Positions 24,691 through 37,379 of a DNA stretch of 64,000 nucleotides are shown here, piece after piece. The notes beneath the pieces were generated by a model. The model did not search any database. It was not told the DNA's origin and worked only from the letters and a program-made list of their open reading frames with translations. A program made the translations under genes and the position numbers. The first letter of the stretch is position 1, and every line of letters begins with the position of its first letter. This stretch comes from Myoxocephalus aenaeus (taxonomy: Eukaryota; Chordata; Actinopteri; Perciformes; Cottidae): assembly GCA_038501785.1 (NCBI GenBank), contig JBAMJR010000065.1, positions 7,336,001 to 7,400,000 on the forward strand, in the 5' to 3' direction.

Positions 24691-25300
24691 AAATCTATAT
24701 CGGGAGCAGGAGGCGGAGTCCGCCATGTCGCTCCAGCAGCCCAGACCAACCAGACACTGGCTCTAAAAGGAGCATTTCATGTTGACGTTACCTGAAGGCC
24801 ACCGTAGTTCTCTGTAGTTCTTGGAAAAAACTGCTGAAATGTGAACCGCGGAGTGCAAAACCGCGCCGCTGTCAACCGCCACCTGACCTCCGTTGCTCCT
24901 AAAGTAGTGTTATTATGGTAAAGATGGCCTCGGAGCGAGGCGTAATTATGAATCCCACTGCTTTTCTTGGCAAGACCAGCTCTGCGTAGCTGGTTGAGGC
25001 CGGAAATGATTGGTTGAGGTTTTGACCTGGAGTGGTTGAGATCAGAATAGCCCATTGGTCATACGGGACCTGAACAAATCAGGTTACCGCTACCTCTGCG
25101 AAGCCTGGATGCCCGGCCAATCACAGCTCACCAATGCAACATAAGGCGCGGCCCTTGCCAAGAAAAGCATAATGAAGCTTGAGCGAGGGCAACGGCGTTA
25201 CAGGGGTTTGCACTCTGGTAGAGGGAGGAGTGAGCGGAGGGATGTTCAGCAATCTGCAACGCTGGACCACCAAATCCTGCACACTGTCCCTTTAAATTAG
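24691..25300. repeat. teleost-type interspersed repeat (CGCCATGT / GAGCGAGG words)
   Basis: The block opens with GGAGGCGGAGTCCGCCATGT, passes through CCAGACACTGGCTCTAAAAG, and ends near CACTGTCCCTTTAAA. From memory this combination recurs in introns and UTRs of many percomorph genes. Only this copy is obvious in the window, so the call rests on recall and the ends are approximate. Confidence 0.4.
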
Positions 25301-26630
25301 TGGCATAACTGATAGAAATGATGAAGATTTGTATAAAACCTAAGTTTTAATAAACTGGAATTACATTTGAATACTTTTTTTTTTTAATCACCCTCTCACC
25401 TCACAAAGAAGAAATCCACAAATATTCTGCAGCAATTATGGAATTACACAAATGACACGATTTAAATGTTGTCAAAAGATGTAATGACGCTTTGTTTGTC
25501 GCGCCGCCATCCAGCTGCTGCACACAAAGCTGTGACGGGGTCGGGGTGTTACCTTCAACACTTTCAAAGACAAACACACCCAAAAGAGGAAATGCCTATC
25601 AACAAATGGTCCCAAAAGTGAAGTGACCACTTTATGGCGCCCCCCCCCACCTGTGAAATAGTGGCCGACGGCGGGCGTTAGAGTTGTTAAATCCAGCTCG
25701 GGGGGCTGTTAGTGGAGAAAGCTCCCCTGCCGGGTCTGGAACATAACATTTGACACCGCAGCCCGACATGAGAAACACACTTTTGGCACCGGGGTCCGTC
25801 CTAAACAAACTGGGAGCTCGGGCCGGACACAAAGCGGAGGCAAATTCGCGATGAGTAGCAGAAAACGGCGTCCGAGTCGGGAGGAATTTGTCTTTATCGC
25901 AGATTATATTTGACACGCGGTATACCCTAGACGTGGAAAGTATTTTAGTGTTGTGATTGTTCTGGGAGCAACTAAATGAAGCTGTTCTGAATTCCAATGC
26001 GCCGGCTGGCAAATTACGTTGTTCTCAACCCGGCGAGCGATGCCTTTCGCCGTCGAGGTATCTGTTTCGATTAGCCGTCCCGTCGCTGCACGACGGATCA
26101 TTCTCAGAGCCCGCTGCCAAGAATCGAGAATCTGGCATCGTGCTCATATCGTGGATGTATCTTATGCAGAAATAACCAGACAATATCCATCCCCCGAAAA
26201 ATCATATGGCATGCATAAACCCTTCACATGGAGTTTATGAGATTTTAAGAATGTTTTTTAAGAGAAAGCGCCGGTTATTTATGGTTTGTGCTTATTACTT
26301 GTAATTACCAAATCCTTTTCGTCTGAATAGGAAATATATTTATAATTGCACTGAACTTGGATTGAGACGACGCATGTTTATGTAACTGTTGCAACAGATG
26401 CTTAAAAAGGATCTCATCTTCGCTAGCACCGCTTCTTTTGAGTGTGTTATCCATTACATCACATGTTACATCAGATAATAGCCTTTTTGTATTGTTTTTT
26501 TTGCAGAATTCTCTATCTAATTTCTCATTGAATGCATTATTTTATTTTTAAGCGTGTAAGAAAGTCATAAATCTGCAGCCACAGCATGTTTTTTAAAGCC
26601 TCTCATGGACTGCTGGACCATAAGGAGCCA

Positions 26631-26631
<1 letters not shown>
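25301..26631. other. intergenic, includes a possible conserved block
   Basis: No gene is seen. The AT-rich, repeat-free part at 26160-26420 carries TTACTTGTAATTACCAAAT, which contains a homeodomain-type TAATTA core, and could be a conserved non-coding element. This cannot be tested here. Confidence 0.3.

Positions 26632-26675
<44 letters not shown>
26632..26675. repeat. (GT)22 microsatellite
   Basis: A long perfect GT tract. Confidence 0.97.
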
Positions 26676-26677
<2 letters not shown>

Positions 26678-26909
26678 GGAAAGGGTGAGTATCAGGAGGG
26701 TTTTCTTGAATGCGAGGACGCTTTCTCCTTCACCTACTGACACCCAGATGACTTTTTGTTGGATCTCTTACACGAGTCATGATATATCGAGACTTCTCCG
26801 GTGATACGAGCGGCGCAGCGAAGTCCTGACAGATCCCGTGAGCCGCTACCTGCGGTGGGGGGGGGTTCCCTGTCGACCCACCTCGGGCCCAGGATCGCGG
26901 CAGCGGGGT

Positions 26910-27190
26910 GGAACAGCGGCTGGGCCTGTTTACTCAGCTGTGGGGCTCCCCAGGTCCAGGGGAAAGAGAGGATGTGTTCAGGGCCTCATTAATCATGGCT
27001 GCTTCGGAAGAGATAAACAGGCAAGGCCCAGCAGGGATGCTGCAGCTCCTGCCGCTGGTGGGGGGAAGGGACGGAGGAGGAGGTGTGGTGGGGTATGTGG
27101 AAAGGCCAGAGGGGCGCGAGGAGAGGAGCCGGTGGACGGGCACTCCAGGGGATACACCATAACACTTGCTCTTTGGTTCCACATCTGCAT
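26910..27190. promoter_or_regulatory. candidate conserved non-coding element
   Basis: A GC-balanced block without simple repeats contains CATTAATCATGGC and GGAAGAGATAAACAGG, which has a forkhead/GATA-like core, in an otherwise repeat-filled interval. Open frames overlap it in several frames on both strands, which argues against coding. This is a candidate only. Confidence 0.22.
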
Positions 27191-27714
27191 GGCTGCACGG
27201 GCTTGTAAATCTACATTCTTTGTCTGGCCGGATGCAAACAGAGCGCCCGATGCAAGTGCATGAACCCAAAGGCCATTTTTATGGACTGTGTTGTGCATTT
27301 TAAAAGATGATGGCGAGTTATGTGCACGTTCCTGAGCGTGGATCAACCAATTTTTCCTCCCGAGACGACATGTTCGCAGTCCCAACTCGTCAGCGGCCCG
27401 ACGATGACGCTCTGAGTATCACACTGATAGTTTGTCATGTGCCAACTTACACATGTGCATGCATCGTGTCTTTTCAAAATAAGCTTCCTTTTTCACAGGA
27501 AACATCTTTGCCTGGTTTCGGTAAAGATTGTGGTTTGAGGTAAAATAGGTATTTAAATGGGCTACTTGACATAAGCGACGTAGTATGTTACGTAACTTAA
27601 AATAAGTCTGCGTTGATTTTTGGTTTCAGAAACAATGTCGTGTCTAGCTGGGAAGCCACAATTTGTGAAAAATGTTGACTGTGGACACTACTTTTTCGAC
27701 ACGCCGAAAAATTA
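27191..27714. other. intergenic, nothing recognised
   Basis: Mixed-composition sequence leading into the 21-bp tandem array. Confidence 0.5.
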
Positions 27715-28757
27715 CCACAAAGAAACATAAAAAGTACAACAAAGTGACCAAAGGAACTACGAAGAGATGCAACACAGCTTCACAAAGAGCCTCACGGCGA
27801 CTATGAAAAGTGGCAAAACAACCTCAAAGAGACAATAAATGACTATGAAGAGATGTAAAACAACTACAAGAAGAGGGAAAAACAACCACAGACAAAATAT
27901 AACTACAAAAAGATAAAACAGCTGCAGAGTCAAAGAGCCTCACAATGTGTACAAAAGGTGGCAAAACAATCTCAAGGAGACACAAAACAACTACAAAGAG
28001 ACACAAAACTACCACAAAAAGATGCAAAATAACTACAAAGAGACACAAAACAACCACAGGGATGCAAAACAACCGCAAAGAGATACAAAAAAACCACAAA
28101 GAGATGCAAAATAACTACAAAGAGACACAAAACAACCACAAAGAGACACACAACTACCACAAAGAGACACAAAACTACCACAAAGAGATGCAAAATAACT
28201 ACAAAGAGACACAAAACAACCACAAAGAGACACACAACTACCACAAAGAGACACAAAACAATTACAAAGAGACACAACACAACCACAAAGAGACACAAAA
28301 CAACCACAAAGAGATGCAAAACAACCACAAAGAGACGCACAACAACCACAAAGAGATGCAAAACAACCACAAAGAGACACAAAGCAATGGGAAAGAGATA
28401 CAAAATGACTATAAATAGACAAAACAATTACAAAGAGACACAAAACAATCACAAAGAGACACACAACTACCACAAAAAGATGCAAAATAACTACAAAGAG
28501 ACACAAAACTACCACAGGGATGCAAAACACCCACAAAGAGACACAAAGCAACCACAAAGAGATACAAAATGACTATAAATAGACATAAAACAACCACAAA
28601 GAGATACAAAATGACTATAAATAGACACAAAACACTTACAAAGAGACACAAAACAACCACAAAGAGACACAAAATGACTACAGAGAGACACAACACCATA
28701 GAGAGACACATACCAAAAACAAAGAGACACCAAAAAGCAACAAAAAGAGGCTAAACA
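27715..28757. repeat. minisatellite, 21-bp unit, about 1.04 kb
   Basis: About fifty tandem copies of a 21-bp unit start ACAAAGAGACAC and continue AAAACAACC, with variants such as GATGC for GACAC. The edges are degenerate. Because 21 is a multiple of three and the unit lacks stops in several frames, both strands stay open for over 450 nt (His-Lys-Glu-Thr-Gln-Asn-Asn repeats on +, Leu-Phe-Val-Val repeats on -). These frames are repeat artefacts, not genes. Confidence 0.95.
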
Positions 28758-28906
28758 ACCATAAAGCCTGAGTCTCCCTCCTGTAGGAGAGGCTGTGGGC
28801 CTTTTGCGTGTCTGTCCATTGTCTCGTAATCCGCCCATAATTGCAGACACAGTCTAAGAATCCGACCAGACATTCAATGTCATCTACTTGGCAGTTACTC
28901 CAGTCA

Positions 28907-28910
<4 letters not shown>

Positions 28911-28938
<28 letters not shown>

Positions 28939-28939
28939 T
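28911..28939. repeat. (TA)14 microsatellite
   Basis: A perfect TA tract near the end of the minisatellite region. Confidence 0.9.
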
Positions 28940-30504
28940 GATAATATATACGAGTGTGTGTTCATATATTTATATTCATCTCAGTCTGCTTAGCAATGAT
29001 TATTATGATACGCTGCAGACAAAGCGTTGAGTCTGTTTTATTTATTAATAGGAAATTCTGTCCTCCAGAACTCCTAACCACAAACATTGAGCTTATTTGA
29101 TGTGAATGAAATGTGCTCTCCACTGTTCCCAGTTAACCGGACCCCGTTGGCTCCTGTCCCACCAGATCTTTCCCTTGTCTGTATCCCTTTCGTACTCCAT
29201 GCTCACTTTCTCATTAAAAAGAAAAGAACGCTTGAGAGATTTGTATTCGGCTGCAAGGACGGAGAGAAATAGTGTTTCTGTCAATCTGTCATGTGGACGA
29301 GACACCGGGTCACAGCGCCGGTGTTATTCTACACCCACAGACTCGGAGGGAGAAGGAGAAAAAAGAGAGAGGACCTCGGTGAAACCTGCTCCAAAAAAAA
29401 GCCCACCAATTATTACCTGCTTCTCCTCTCCGCTCCCGTCCTTCCAGACCTCTCTTATATCAACCCCTGTTCGTCAGAGCAGGCAAGATTTCACTCATCT
29501 CCTGCGCAATATTTCATCCGTCTGCAGAAGAGAAGCAGAAAAGAAAAGGTCCAATCAGCTTGAAAAGACCTGACAAATGCAATAAGCCAAAGGTTTATTT
29601 CAGTGCTCCCTCTAAATGGGTTTTAAGATATTGTATTACTCTGTTTATTCAAGTCTATTTCTTAATTATAGCGCGCGTGCGCGTTTCAACGTGTGTTTAC
29701 GCGCGTCTGTCTGCGCCCGTGTGCGCGTGTCCTCCCGTCGGGCACTAATTGGTCTTGATGGCTCTCGGGGAAGAAAAAAAAGTGACATCATTACCAGATT
29801 GTCTGGGGTTTCCCTCCCCAGAGGTCAAACGAGTGGGCAAGATTGAAATGCGGTGAAAGGGAAACGGATCCACGAAGGCAAAAGATATGCGCTCTCCACT
29901 GCCACCATGATAACTCCATCACCGGTGAATGCAACTGACACGGCGGAGGACTGGGAGCAATACTTATTGCATTTCACTTGTTTTAATCTCCAAGGGGTTT
30001 CATGGATCTGTCTTTTCTCGATGCAAAGTCTTCAAAATGTACACGAGTAATGCGAACCATCTGACGGACGAGAAATAGAGAGAGACGGCGAAACCATCTA
30101 CGCAAACCCTCGGCCCCCGTTTGATCTCTTGAACGTCGAGGACGTCATCTTGATGTGACAACATGCAGCATATAGAAATGCATGAAAGCGTCCCACGATG
30201 CTGCAGCGACTTCAGGGTTTTGTTAAAGGACGCTGAGCGTTGAAAGCAAAACGTACAGTCTCCAGTGAGCCCTGGGAAGTCACATCGCCTTGAAGTTTCA
30301 CATCTTTACGCTGGTTTCCTGTGACTTTAAAACACAACTTCAGTCAAAAAGACAAAGTCAGAACTGTGTTTTTATGAAAACTGTCTCTGCTGCAACTCTC
30401 ACTTCTTTAAATTTGTATTCTAACTGTAGCTGTTTAACTATTTTAATATTTTCTCTTTATGTTGCTTTGTGTTTTTTTTTTTTTTTTTATCTTGGCTGAA
30501 TCCC
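28940..30504. other. intergenic, no gene recognised
   Basis: Holds an alternating GCGCGC/GTGCGC tract at 29670-29730 that is Z-DNA-prone, and a poly(T) run at 30472-30489. No coding signal is supported. Confidence 0.5.
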
Positions 30505-30650
30505 TTTTACTTATTTTATTTAGCCTTTATTTCCCAGGTTTGTCCCATTGATACGAGAGATCTCTTCTACAACGGAGACCAGACCAAGAATAGAAGCAAC
30601 ACAGAGTTTCATAAATTGAATTAACATAATTAATTAACATGAAAAGAACA
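30505..30650. repeat. teleost interspersed repeat (TTTATTTC..CAGG..GAGAC type)
   Basis: TTTATTTCCCAGGTTTGTCCC is followed by ATTGATACGAGAGATCTC and ACGGAGACCAGACCAAGA. It resembles from memory a common fish repeat with TTTATTTAACCAGG and AGGGAGACCTGGCCAAGA words. It is a single degraded copy, so the family is not confirmed. Confidence 0.45.
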
Positions 30651-33220
30651 TAGAATTGAGTGACATTCATTTGGAGAAAATTGATTATAATCCACATGAT
30701 TCAAATGTAAAAGAGAAGGTAAGTAAGTCGGGTTTTTACCAAGACTGGGTTGTTTAAAGCACGTTGGAGTGGCTTTAAGGTGCCGAACAAATAAACTTTC
30801 CTTGTCTTTATTTACAGGAAAAGAAGAAGTCTCATCAGACCGTGTCCTTAAAAGGCCTCAATAATAAGAATATACACGTGGCAGGTCAGTGATGAACAGT
30901 AATGTTTAATACACTCTAGAAATCACTGGGCCAAAACATTGGGCGTTAAATAAAAAATAACATGTCACTGTTCTGATTGTTTATAACATTTGTCTTCTTT
31001 GCAGTTTTGACATTAAAATTAATGATAAAATGTTATGTTTTAAGATGAAATGTGAGTTTTTTGGGTCAAAATCAAAAGCATTTTAGCAACATCATAATAA
31101 ATAACACTGATGGTTATTTTTTGTTATTTTTATTGTTTACTATGAAACACCGTAACACCTGTATTATTGTTGTTTGAGTGTCATATTTGTTATTGTGTTA
31201 TTAAACCTGTCTGTATATTTTAGCTGATTACAAATAATCATAAATTTACATTTTACTTCAGCCACTGAAACATTTTCATTTTGTTCTTTAAAATGTTTGC
31301 TGAGATATTGAATCGTTACCTTTTTAAATGGTTTTATAACATTATTATAAAGTATTTTCCTGCTGTGTCTTCTAACCGTTGGGTTTCGACTTGAATAATA
31401 CAACAGCTGGTGTTTGGCGCCACCTGGTGGTCAGTTACACTCTCTGCTCCTCACGCGAGTGGACCAACAACCGGATATCCGAGCCACCTGGTCTGAGAAC
31501 AGTGTGTTAAATGTGTCTGGTCCAAATGTCTTCACTTATATTTAAATATTGAGTCCTGAGACATTTTCCCATTTGGTTTTCATGTGTTAATAATGATGAT
31601 ATTGATTATCCAAAGAATAGTTTGTTGAGTTACACATCACAATACAAACATGTAAAATAACGTCATGTGATTGTGATGAGAAAAGAAAAGTTAAAAGCAA
31701 TATTCAATTTACAAAAAAAACACAGGTGTTGCTAAAAACATTAACAGTGGATCAGTTCTATCAAAGTGTTGCATAAGACATTACAGTAAGTCAGTGCATG
31801 GCGGAAAGTATATTTAAGGTACTTTATGGTATTTCTTCTGATTTATGGAACTCTTAACTTCCAGTCCAAGAGAAATACTTTTTTACTTCATTCCATTTAG
31901 GTTTCGTTGATTCTTTTACACACAAAACATATGATCAAATTATAAAACATGACGCTAAAAAAAATGCTAAGAAAATTATAAAATTGCATTCCTACGCATT
32001 TGACGTGGCTGCTCAGGTTTTTGCATTTACATCTAATCACCAATAAGAATGATACAGTTTAACTTTGTCCTGCAAAAAAACATAACACCAAAAGCCGATG
32101 AAGTCCCCAAAAACGTTTACTTTGCTCCATTTCTTTGGATACTTCAAGTACAATTTTGAATACTTGACTCTTAACTTGTATGCATTGCTTCCTAGAGAGC
32201 GGAAACAATACAAGGAACCCAAAAACCGAAGCAGCTAAATGGAATAACATTATTCACACCAGTACTTTTCCATACTGTGACATGTCAACGTGTCTTCTGT
32301 GAACCTTTGTTTCAGTTCCTTCTGCATGACCACAGGCCTGTTTTATTTAAGCTATTTCCTTTGAACTGGCAGTGACGATAACACCAGAGCGCTGTTTGTT
32401 TTTGCTGCACAGTCACAGAAGTGCAAACACAGACACACGCCAACAAACAGACACACACAACCACGTTTTGTACTCTGCTGCACCCACAGCAGCCCGAGTG
32501 ACGTTTTTCCCGTGAAGCTGCAAAAGGTTTGAATGTTTCTTGTGTATTTTGATTAATAAATGAGTTTCCAATTGATCGACCTTTGCTCAAAAACATTAGA
32601 CAAACATTGCATCAACAGGCCGGCTAAGATATTCTGCGCTACCAGAAGTGACCTCATGGTGGCGCCTGTGACTAAAACATGACCACTGACTCACATTTTC
32701 AGGTCTTTAAACCCCCCCATTTTTTTCAAGAGGTCATTGCCGGAAACACGAACCACAATAAAACATTACAGAGATGCTGAATACATAGTTTCTCTCCTGA
32801 TATGACGGACGAGTCATCCACCTTCCACGATATTTACTCGAACCAAACACGGCACCAGAATTGCGTCTCCCCGGCGCCGCTGCGTTGCCTGGGGACGCGT
32901 CCCCATAAACCTTATCGTCCCCTCTCAGGTCAGCACCTCGGCCATCTGCTCACACTTACGGTCAGGTAAGGTACGCAGGCTGGATGGAAATAATCACAAT
33001 GTTGTTTCACCCACACGTTTTCCACTTCTCTCTCTCTTCCTTTATCACATTCTCCTGTGTTTTTGAGCTGAGCAATAAAAGTGAAAAGTTAACACAGATG
33101 AACAACAGCTGAGTTTTTTTTCTTTTCTTACAAATGAGCCTTTTTACAACAATTTTTTTTATTAAATGTAACAAAATCGGGCATCAAGAAAAGCTTAGTT
33201 TCTTTTTAAAGGAACAGTCA
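30651..33220. other. AT-rich intergenic DNA with a CTCF-type motif
   Basis: No gene is recognised. Apart from the CTCF-like word at 31416 the stretch is AT-rich and unremarkable. Confidence 0.5.
31416..31430 (-). promoter_or_regulatory. CTCF-type binding motif
   Basis: Read on the minus strand the bases are CCACCAGGTGGCGCC. They fit the published vertebrate CTCF consensus CCASYAGRKGGCRSY at every position. It lies between meox1 and etv4, where an insulator or loop anchor would be plausible. Occupancy cannot be known from sequence. Confidence 0.5.
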
Positions 33221-33224
33221 AAAA

Positions 33225-33500
33225 AGGTTTAAAAGTTGCTACGAGGATCTTTCATTGTGTGTTGATTCTGGCGCCCCCTGTGGACAAAGGTGGTAGTGTT
33301 CCTTTTAGAAAACCTCTCATTTTACTGCAGCGGGGGTCTGACAGTCTGGTCCTCTCAGTCCTGGTTCTGGTTCTCCCGTGCCCCCCTTCCCTCCGGCGGG
33401 TCCAGCATTACGTTATTGCTGGTTATCAAATACGGTTTCATAACCAGTTAAAAGTTCCTCACAGTAACTTTAATAAATACGAAGTTAGGAGAAGTTGTCT
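33225..33500 (+). repeat. dispersed repeat family A, copy 1
   Basis: GTGTTGATTCTGGCGCCCCC and TGTGGACAAAGGTGGTAGTG recur with small changes at 41020-41070. The shared order continues through TTTTACTG...GTCTGAC and GGTTCTGGTTCTCCC. The two copies are in the same orientation 7.8 kb apart. The family is one I associate with teleost introns; its class is unclear. Confidence 0.7.
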
Positions 33501-34560
33501 TAGCTTAGCGTAAACACGTCTTGTTGTCACAGTGAGGATAATAAAACCACAAATTGCTCTTTTTACTCATCAGGTTTTGACCAGAATAAACAAAGTAGAT
33601 ATGACATATCATTTTGTGACCTTCAGAAGTGCTGGTAGGTGTTTTTTTAAACTTTTGGACAGAGCCTAGCTGTGCCCCCTTGTTTTCAGTCTTTATTCTA
33701 AGCTAAGCTAACGGAGCAGTATTACCGTGCAAATAAGTGCATATCCCATAATGTTCTGCTATTTTCTTTCGAGCGAATCCACATCCCTTTTGCTCACAAT
33801 AGCTAAGGTTAGCCACCATAAGCTAATGGTCAAACCAGACCAGGTAAGGTTGGAGTAGCAAAGTATATTGAATTCAAGAACATTGTATTGTTAATCATTT
33901 CAAGCAAGAGGAATGTGCTTCTCACTTTAAAGGGTTCTTAGGTTTACCAAACGTTATCAGCCTTACCAGACACATTGGCACCATTGAATAATATTTCCAT
34001 TCAATTAACTGTCAATTAGATTATATTACAAATCACAAAAGTAAAATAAAACTCTTAGTTATTTATTTAGCTGTTTTTTTTGCATGTAACATGCAATGCA
34101 TTCTGAATCAAGTCAATATATCTTTCTATCTTTATCACACAATCCATTCCCACGTGAAACTAGACTCCCGAGTTGGATCAATCGGCGTGACTGTCAAAAC
34201 AGATCTTAAATAACAAGTGGCTGGATGACCTATTTAGGGTCACTTGTGATTATGCAATGGTATGTGTAACTGAATATCGCGAGGAAAATGTTTTCACTGA
34301 ATCGGACCCGCCTGTATCAGATGTGCTCTGTGTCACAATATGCCGTTGTTAGCTTCAGGGGTATTTTTTTTATTGCAGTACGCTGGATTTTAGCAAGAAA
34401 GGTCACGTAACATTCATTTGTAAAGCTATCTGTCTTTACATTAGGGAGCAGGCTCCTGTATGTTTGAGTGACATGTTCATTTCTCCGTGCAGGAATGCAT
34501 CTATTATGTATCATATGTGTTTTAACAAGACTACGAATCGACAGCCGGCATCTCTGCCAG
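33501..34560. other. intergenic, no gene recognised
   Basis: AT-rich DNA with GCTAAGCTAA words of teleost repeats near 33700. No coding signal. Confidence 0.5.
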
Positions 34561-34564
34561 GCTG

Positions 34565-34795
34565 CACCTTTGAGCTAACATGCTAACATCGGCATGCTAA
34601 CGTGCTGATAAAGGTTACAAGGTTCACAAGCTGAGTGTAGTGTGGTAGCATGCTCACATTTGCCCGATGAAAAGTGAGAGAAGTTTTTTTCAATTCATCC
34701 TGAGTGGAACATGAAGTTTGATAGCAATCCATCCAATAGTTGTTGAGATTTTTCAGTCTGGAAAATTTAAAAAAATTACACTTGATCAGCACATG
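34565..34795. repeat. ATGCTAAC-type dispersed repeat, copy 2
   Basis: CTAACATGCTAACATCGGCA starts a block that continues through TGAAGTTTGATAGCAATCCA and GTTGTTGAGATTTTTCAGTC. The same family in the opposite orientation is seen at 36840-37085. Confidence 0.65.
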
Positions 34796-36275
34796 GTCTG
34801 ACACAGTTTCAGAAACATGAGATTTAAAACGTGAAATCTCAACCGGCTTGGGGAATAGTGGATTACATGGAACAATGTCACACTGATTGCTGATATATTA
34901 AGTACAATGTGAGAATATTAGCAGGATTTTAGAAGGGGAGAACAATATACTGCAATGCACCTGCGCACACAACACAGCAGCTAACGTTAGTGGGAAAAAT
35001 GCTTTCACTGGATGGAAATCTCGCCACAAAAACAGAAAAGGGGAACATGTTCAGTTCAAGTTCGCTGCAGAAGCCGGATGGTTTGCGTACTTTCCAGTTC
35101 ATCAAAATGATTCTATTTGCCAAGAGTCATCCCAGCGTGACAAGGCGGTTAGTCGGATATGGATATCTTCACATTTCTGCTCCAGCAAACATAATACAGG
35201 ACTGGAAGATTTGCATTTGATTTAATTTAATTGATATGGGTGCCGCTGCTGCTGCTCCAACACTGATGTGCCAAATGATTCGAGTCCCCGCATGATGACG
35301 GTATTTTAGCAGCTGGAAGGCAGAACTGCACTGTGAAGCTGTTTTCTGCTCTACAAACAAAATAATGGAGGTAATTTCAGCATTTTTTCTTTTCTCTTGT
35401 CTTGCAAATTTGGTATCGAGGTAATCCAAAAAGAACAGAGAGTAAACATGTTGTGATACTTTAATATTGTCATACTTGGATTAGGTTACTCACTACAGGT
35501 TTTTTTTACACTTAGCTAGTCATTTCTTTGGAATACATTTTTTAAAGTAACGCCTCCCAACGCTGCATCTCGACCACATCTCCCACGAGAACGTCACATG
35601 AAGGACACATGATACACCTGCGCTCAGCTGGAGAGAATCCTCTTGTCTAATATACGACAGGAATGTGTGGGAAACATGTACAGCCAAAGGTATAAACAAT
35701 ACAAAAACCAAACGTCTATATTACCTGCCAAGAAATAAACCGGTTTAAGAATGGTGTCGATTAATGACTTCCGCTGACGAGATATTACATCCCTTTGGGC
35801 ACGTTAAGGTGAAAGGTTCAGCTTGTAAACAGACTGTATTATGTGACTGTGTGTGAGATCTCCGTGCATTCCTTCCCCAGTGTTGCCAGTAAGGTGATTA
35901 CTGAGTATCATTTCCTCTGGCTGTGGAAACCCATTTTCTGGGTCAGTGGACCCCACCAAAGGACTGATTGAGTCTTAAATGGGGCTCCTTCAAGCATACG
36001 TTTGCGCCCCTTGTACCCGAGACAATGAGCCCAACGGCAGCAAAGCAAAGCGGCAACGCCCTCGCGACATTACTGGGAAATGTTGTAACGTCAGAAGAAT
36101 AGAGCGCTTCAGTCAACAACTCAGACAGGCTTCAGTCGAAAGGTTAGAAGAAATACCTCAACAGTTTGAATCCTACCAGTTGATTGTTAATAACATGAAG
36201 AGTTTGTTGTTTTATTTAAAAGTTGGAGTTTTTTTGTTGGAAAAAAGTCTGTGCTGTTCATATGTTGGATATGTA
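34796..36275. other. intergenic, no gene recognised
   Basis: Mixed, mostly AT-rich sequence. Short open frames (for example 34990-35220 and 35979-36278) show no known domain. Confidence 0.5.
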
Positions 36276-36420
36276 TAAATAATAATAATACATTGTGTTA
36301 GTATACTGCTCTAAAAGGTACTCAAGGCACTTTACATTGTAAAAACCGAAACAATAGAAGCAATAACAATGTACACAAGAGAGATTACATAACAAGAAAC
36401 AAAAAAAAAACATACTTAAC
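36276..36420. repeat. interspersed repeat of the 'CACTTTACA' type, copy 1
   Basis: AATAATAATACATTGTGTTA, then CAAGGCACTTTACATTGTAA, resemble the segments at 40785-40935 and 55213-55300. All three look like the 3' tail of a teleost retroposon, in which a TTTATTTATATAGC word is followed by AAAGTGCTTTACA. Confidence 0.45.
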
Positions 36421-36838
36421 AAGCAAGTAAAGATTGTCAATTTAAATACAACAGGACTGGACTGGATCCGTCCAATACTTGCCTGTCTATCTGTGCGTAT
36501 TCCGCGTATTTTTAAGTTTATTTAGGAACAATTTATTTAAAATAGAACAAAACGGACAACATGAAGAAAGACAAAAGACCCGTGTCTCGTGTCACGGAGT
36601 TAAGAGCGAGAGGGTGGAGTAAGAAACTGGAGTTTCAGGTGTTTTTTTTTATGTTATATTATTTTTTTTATCTAGCGTACCCTAGCTAGCTTCTCACCAT
36701 TACCAACTTCTGGGCGGGCGAAGTTAAAACAAGACGAAAGTCGGGATTACGCGAGAAAATAAATGATTTGTGGGACAGAATTCAAAAAGTTTATAGTAAA
36801 TCCAAAGGATGAAAAGTAAAAAGCCACTTTTTTCTTAA
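36421..36838. other. intergenic, nothing recognised
   Basis: AT-rich sequence without a gene or a clear repeat. Confidence 0.5.
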
Positions 36839-37090
36839 GAGTCTACGGCCATGCTAGCGGCTGTGAGGCGGTTCTGCTTTGAACAGAATGCTAATGTGAC
36901 GACAATGCTAACATTTTGACGTGTGCCATGTCCATCAACTAGGTTTAGCGTGTTAGCATGCTAGCATTTGCTAATAAGAACTAAACAAAGTTCAGCTGAG
37001 GCTGATGGCGATGCCATTAGTTTTGCAGGTTATTTGGTCATAAACCAAAGTAAAGGACGAATAAAAATCACCAAAGTCATTGGGATGCAT
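36839..37090. repeat. ATGCTAAC-type dispersed repeat, copy 3
   Basis: The block carries GTTAGCATGCTAGCATTTGC followed by CAGCTGAGGCTGATGGCGAT and TTTGCAGGTTATTTGGTCAT. These words, in this order, mark one of the commonest teleost interspersed repeats. It is the best preserved copy in the window. Confidence 0.7.
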
Positions 37091-37379
37091 TACATTGTAT
37101 GTCAATATTTAACTGGATAATTTAAAACTTTGATCTGCTGGTGGAGCAAAAATAAATAAACAGAAGATGTTTTTCAAATTCATTCTTTGGGGGCCATAAA
37201 TATATGAACATGTAATGGTGACCCAACACAGTGACTCACCACAAACCAGGATGTTTGGATGTGAGTCATCTATAATGAGGTGTTTATTTTTTTATCTTTT
37301 ATCGTTTGTTTCCGCTTCATCTGCTCATCATTTGGCCTCAGAGTTGCTCATGTGTGGCATCAGTGATGGAGGAGTTGCA

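Noticed and set aside
27945..28850. Proteins of 100-174 residues in several frames
   Set aside because: All lie in the 21-bp minisatellite. The open frames on both strands are a consequence of a unit divisible by three.
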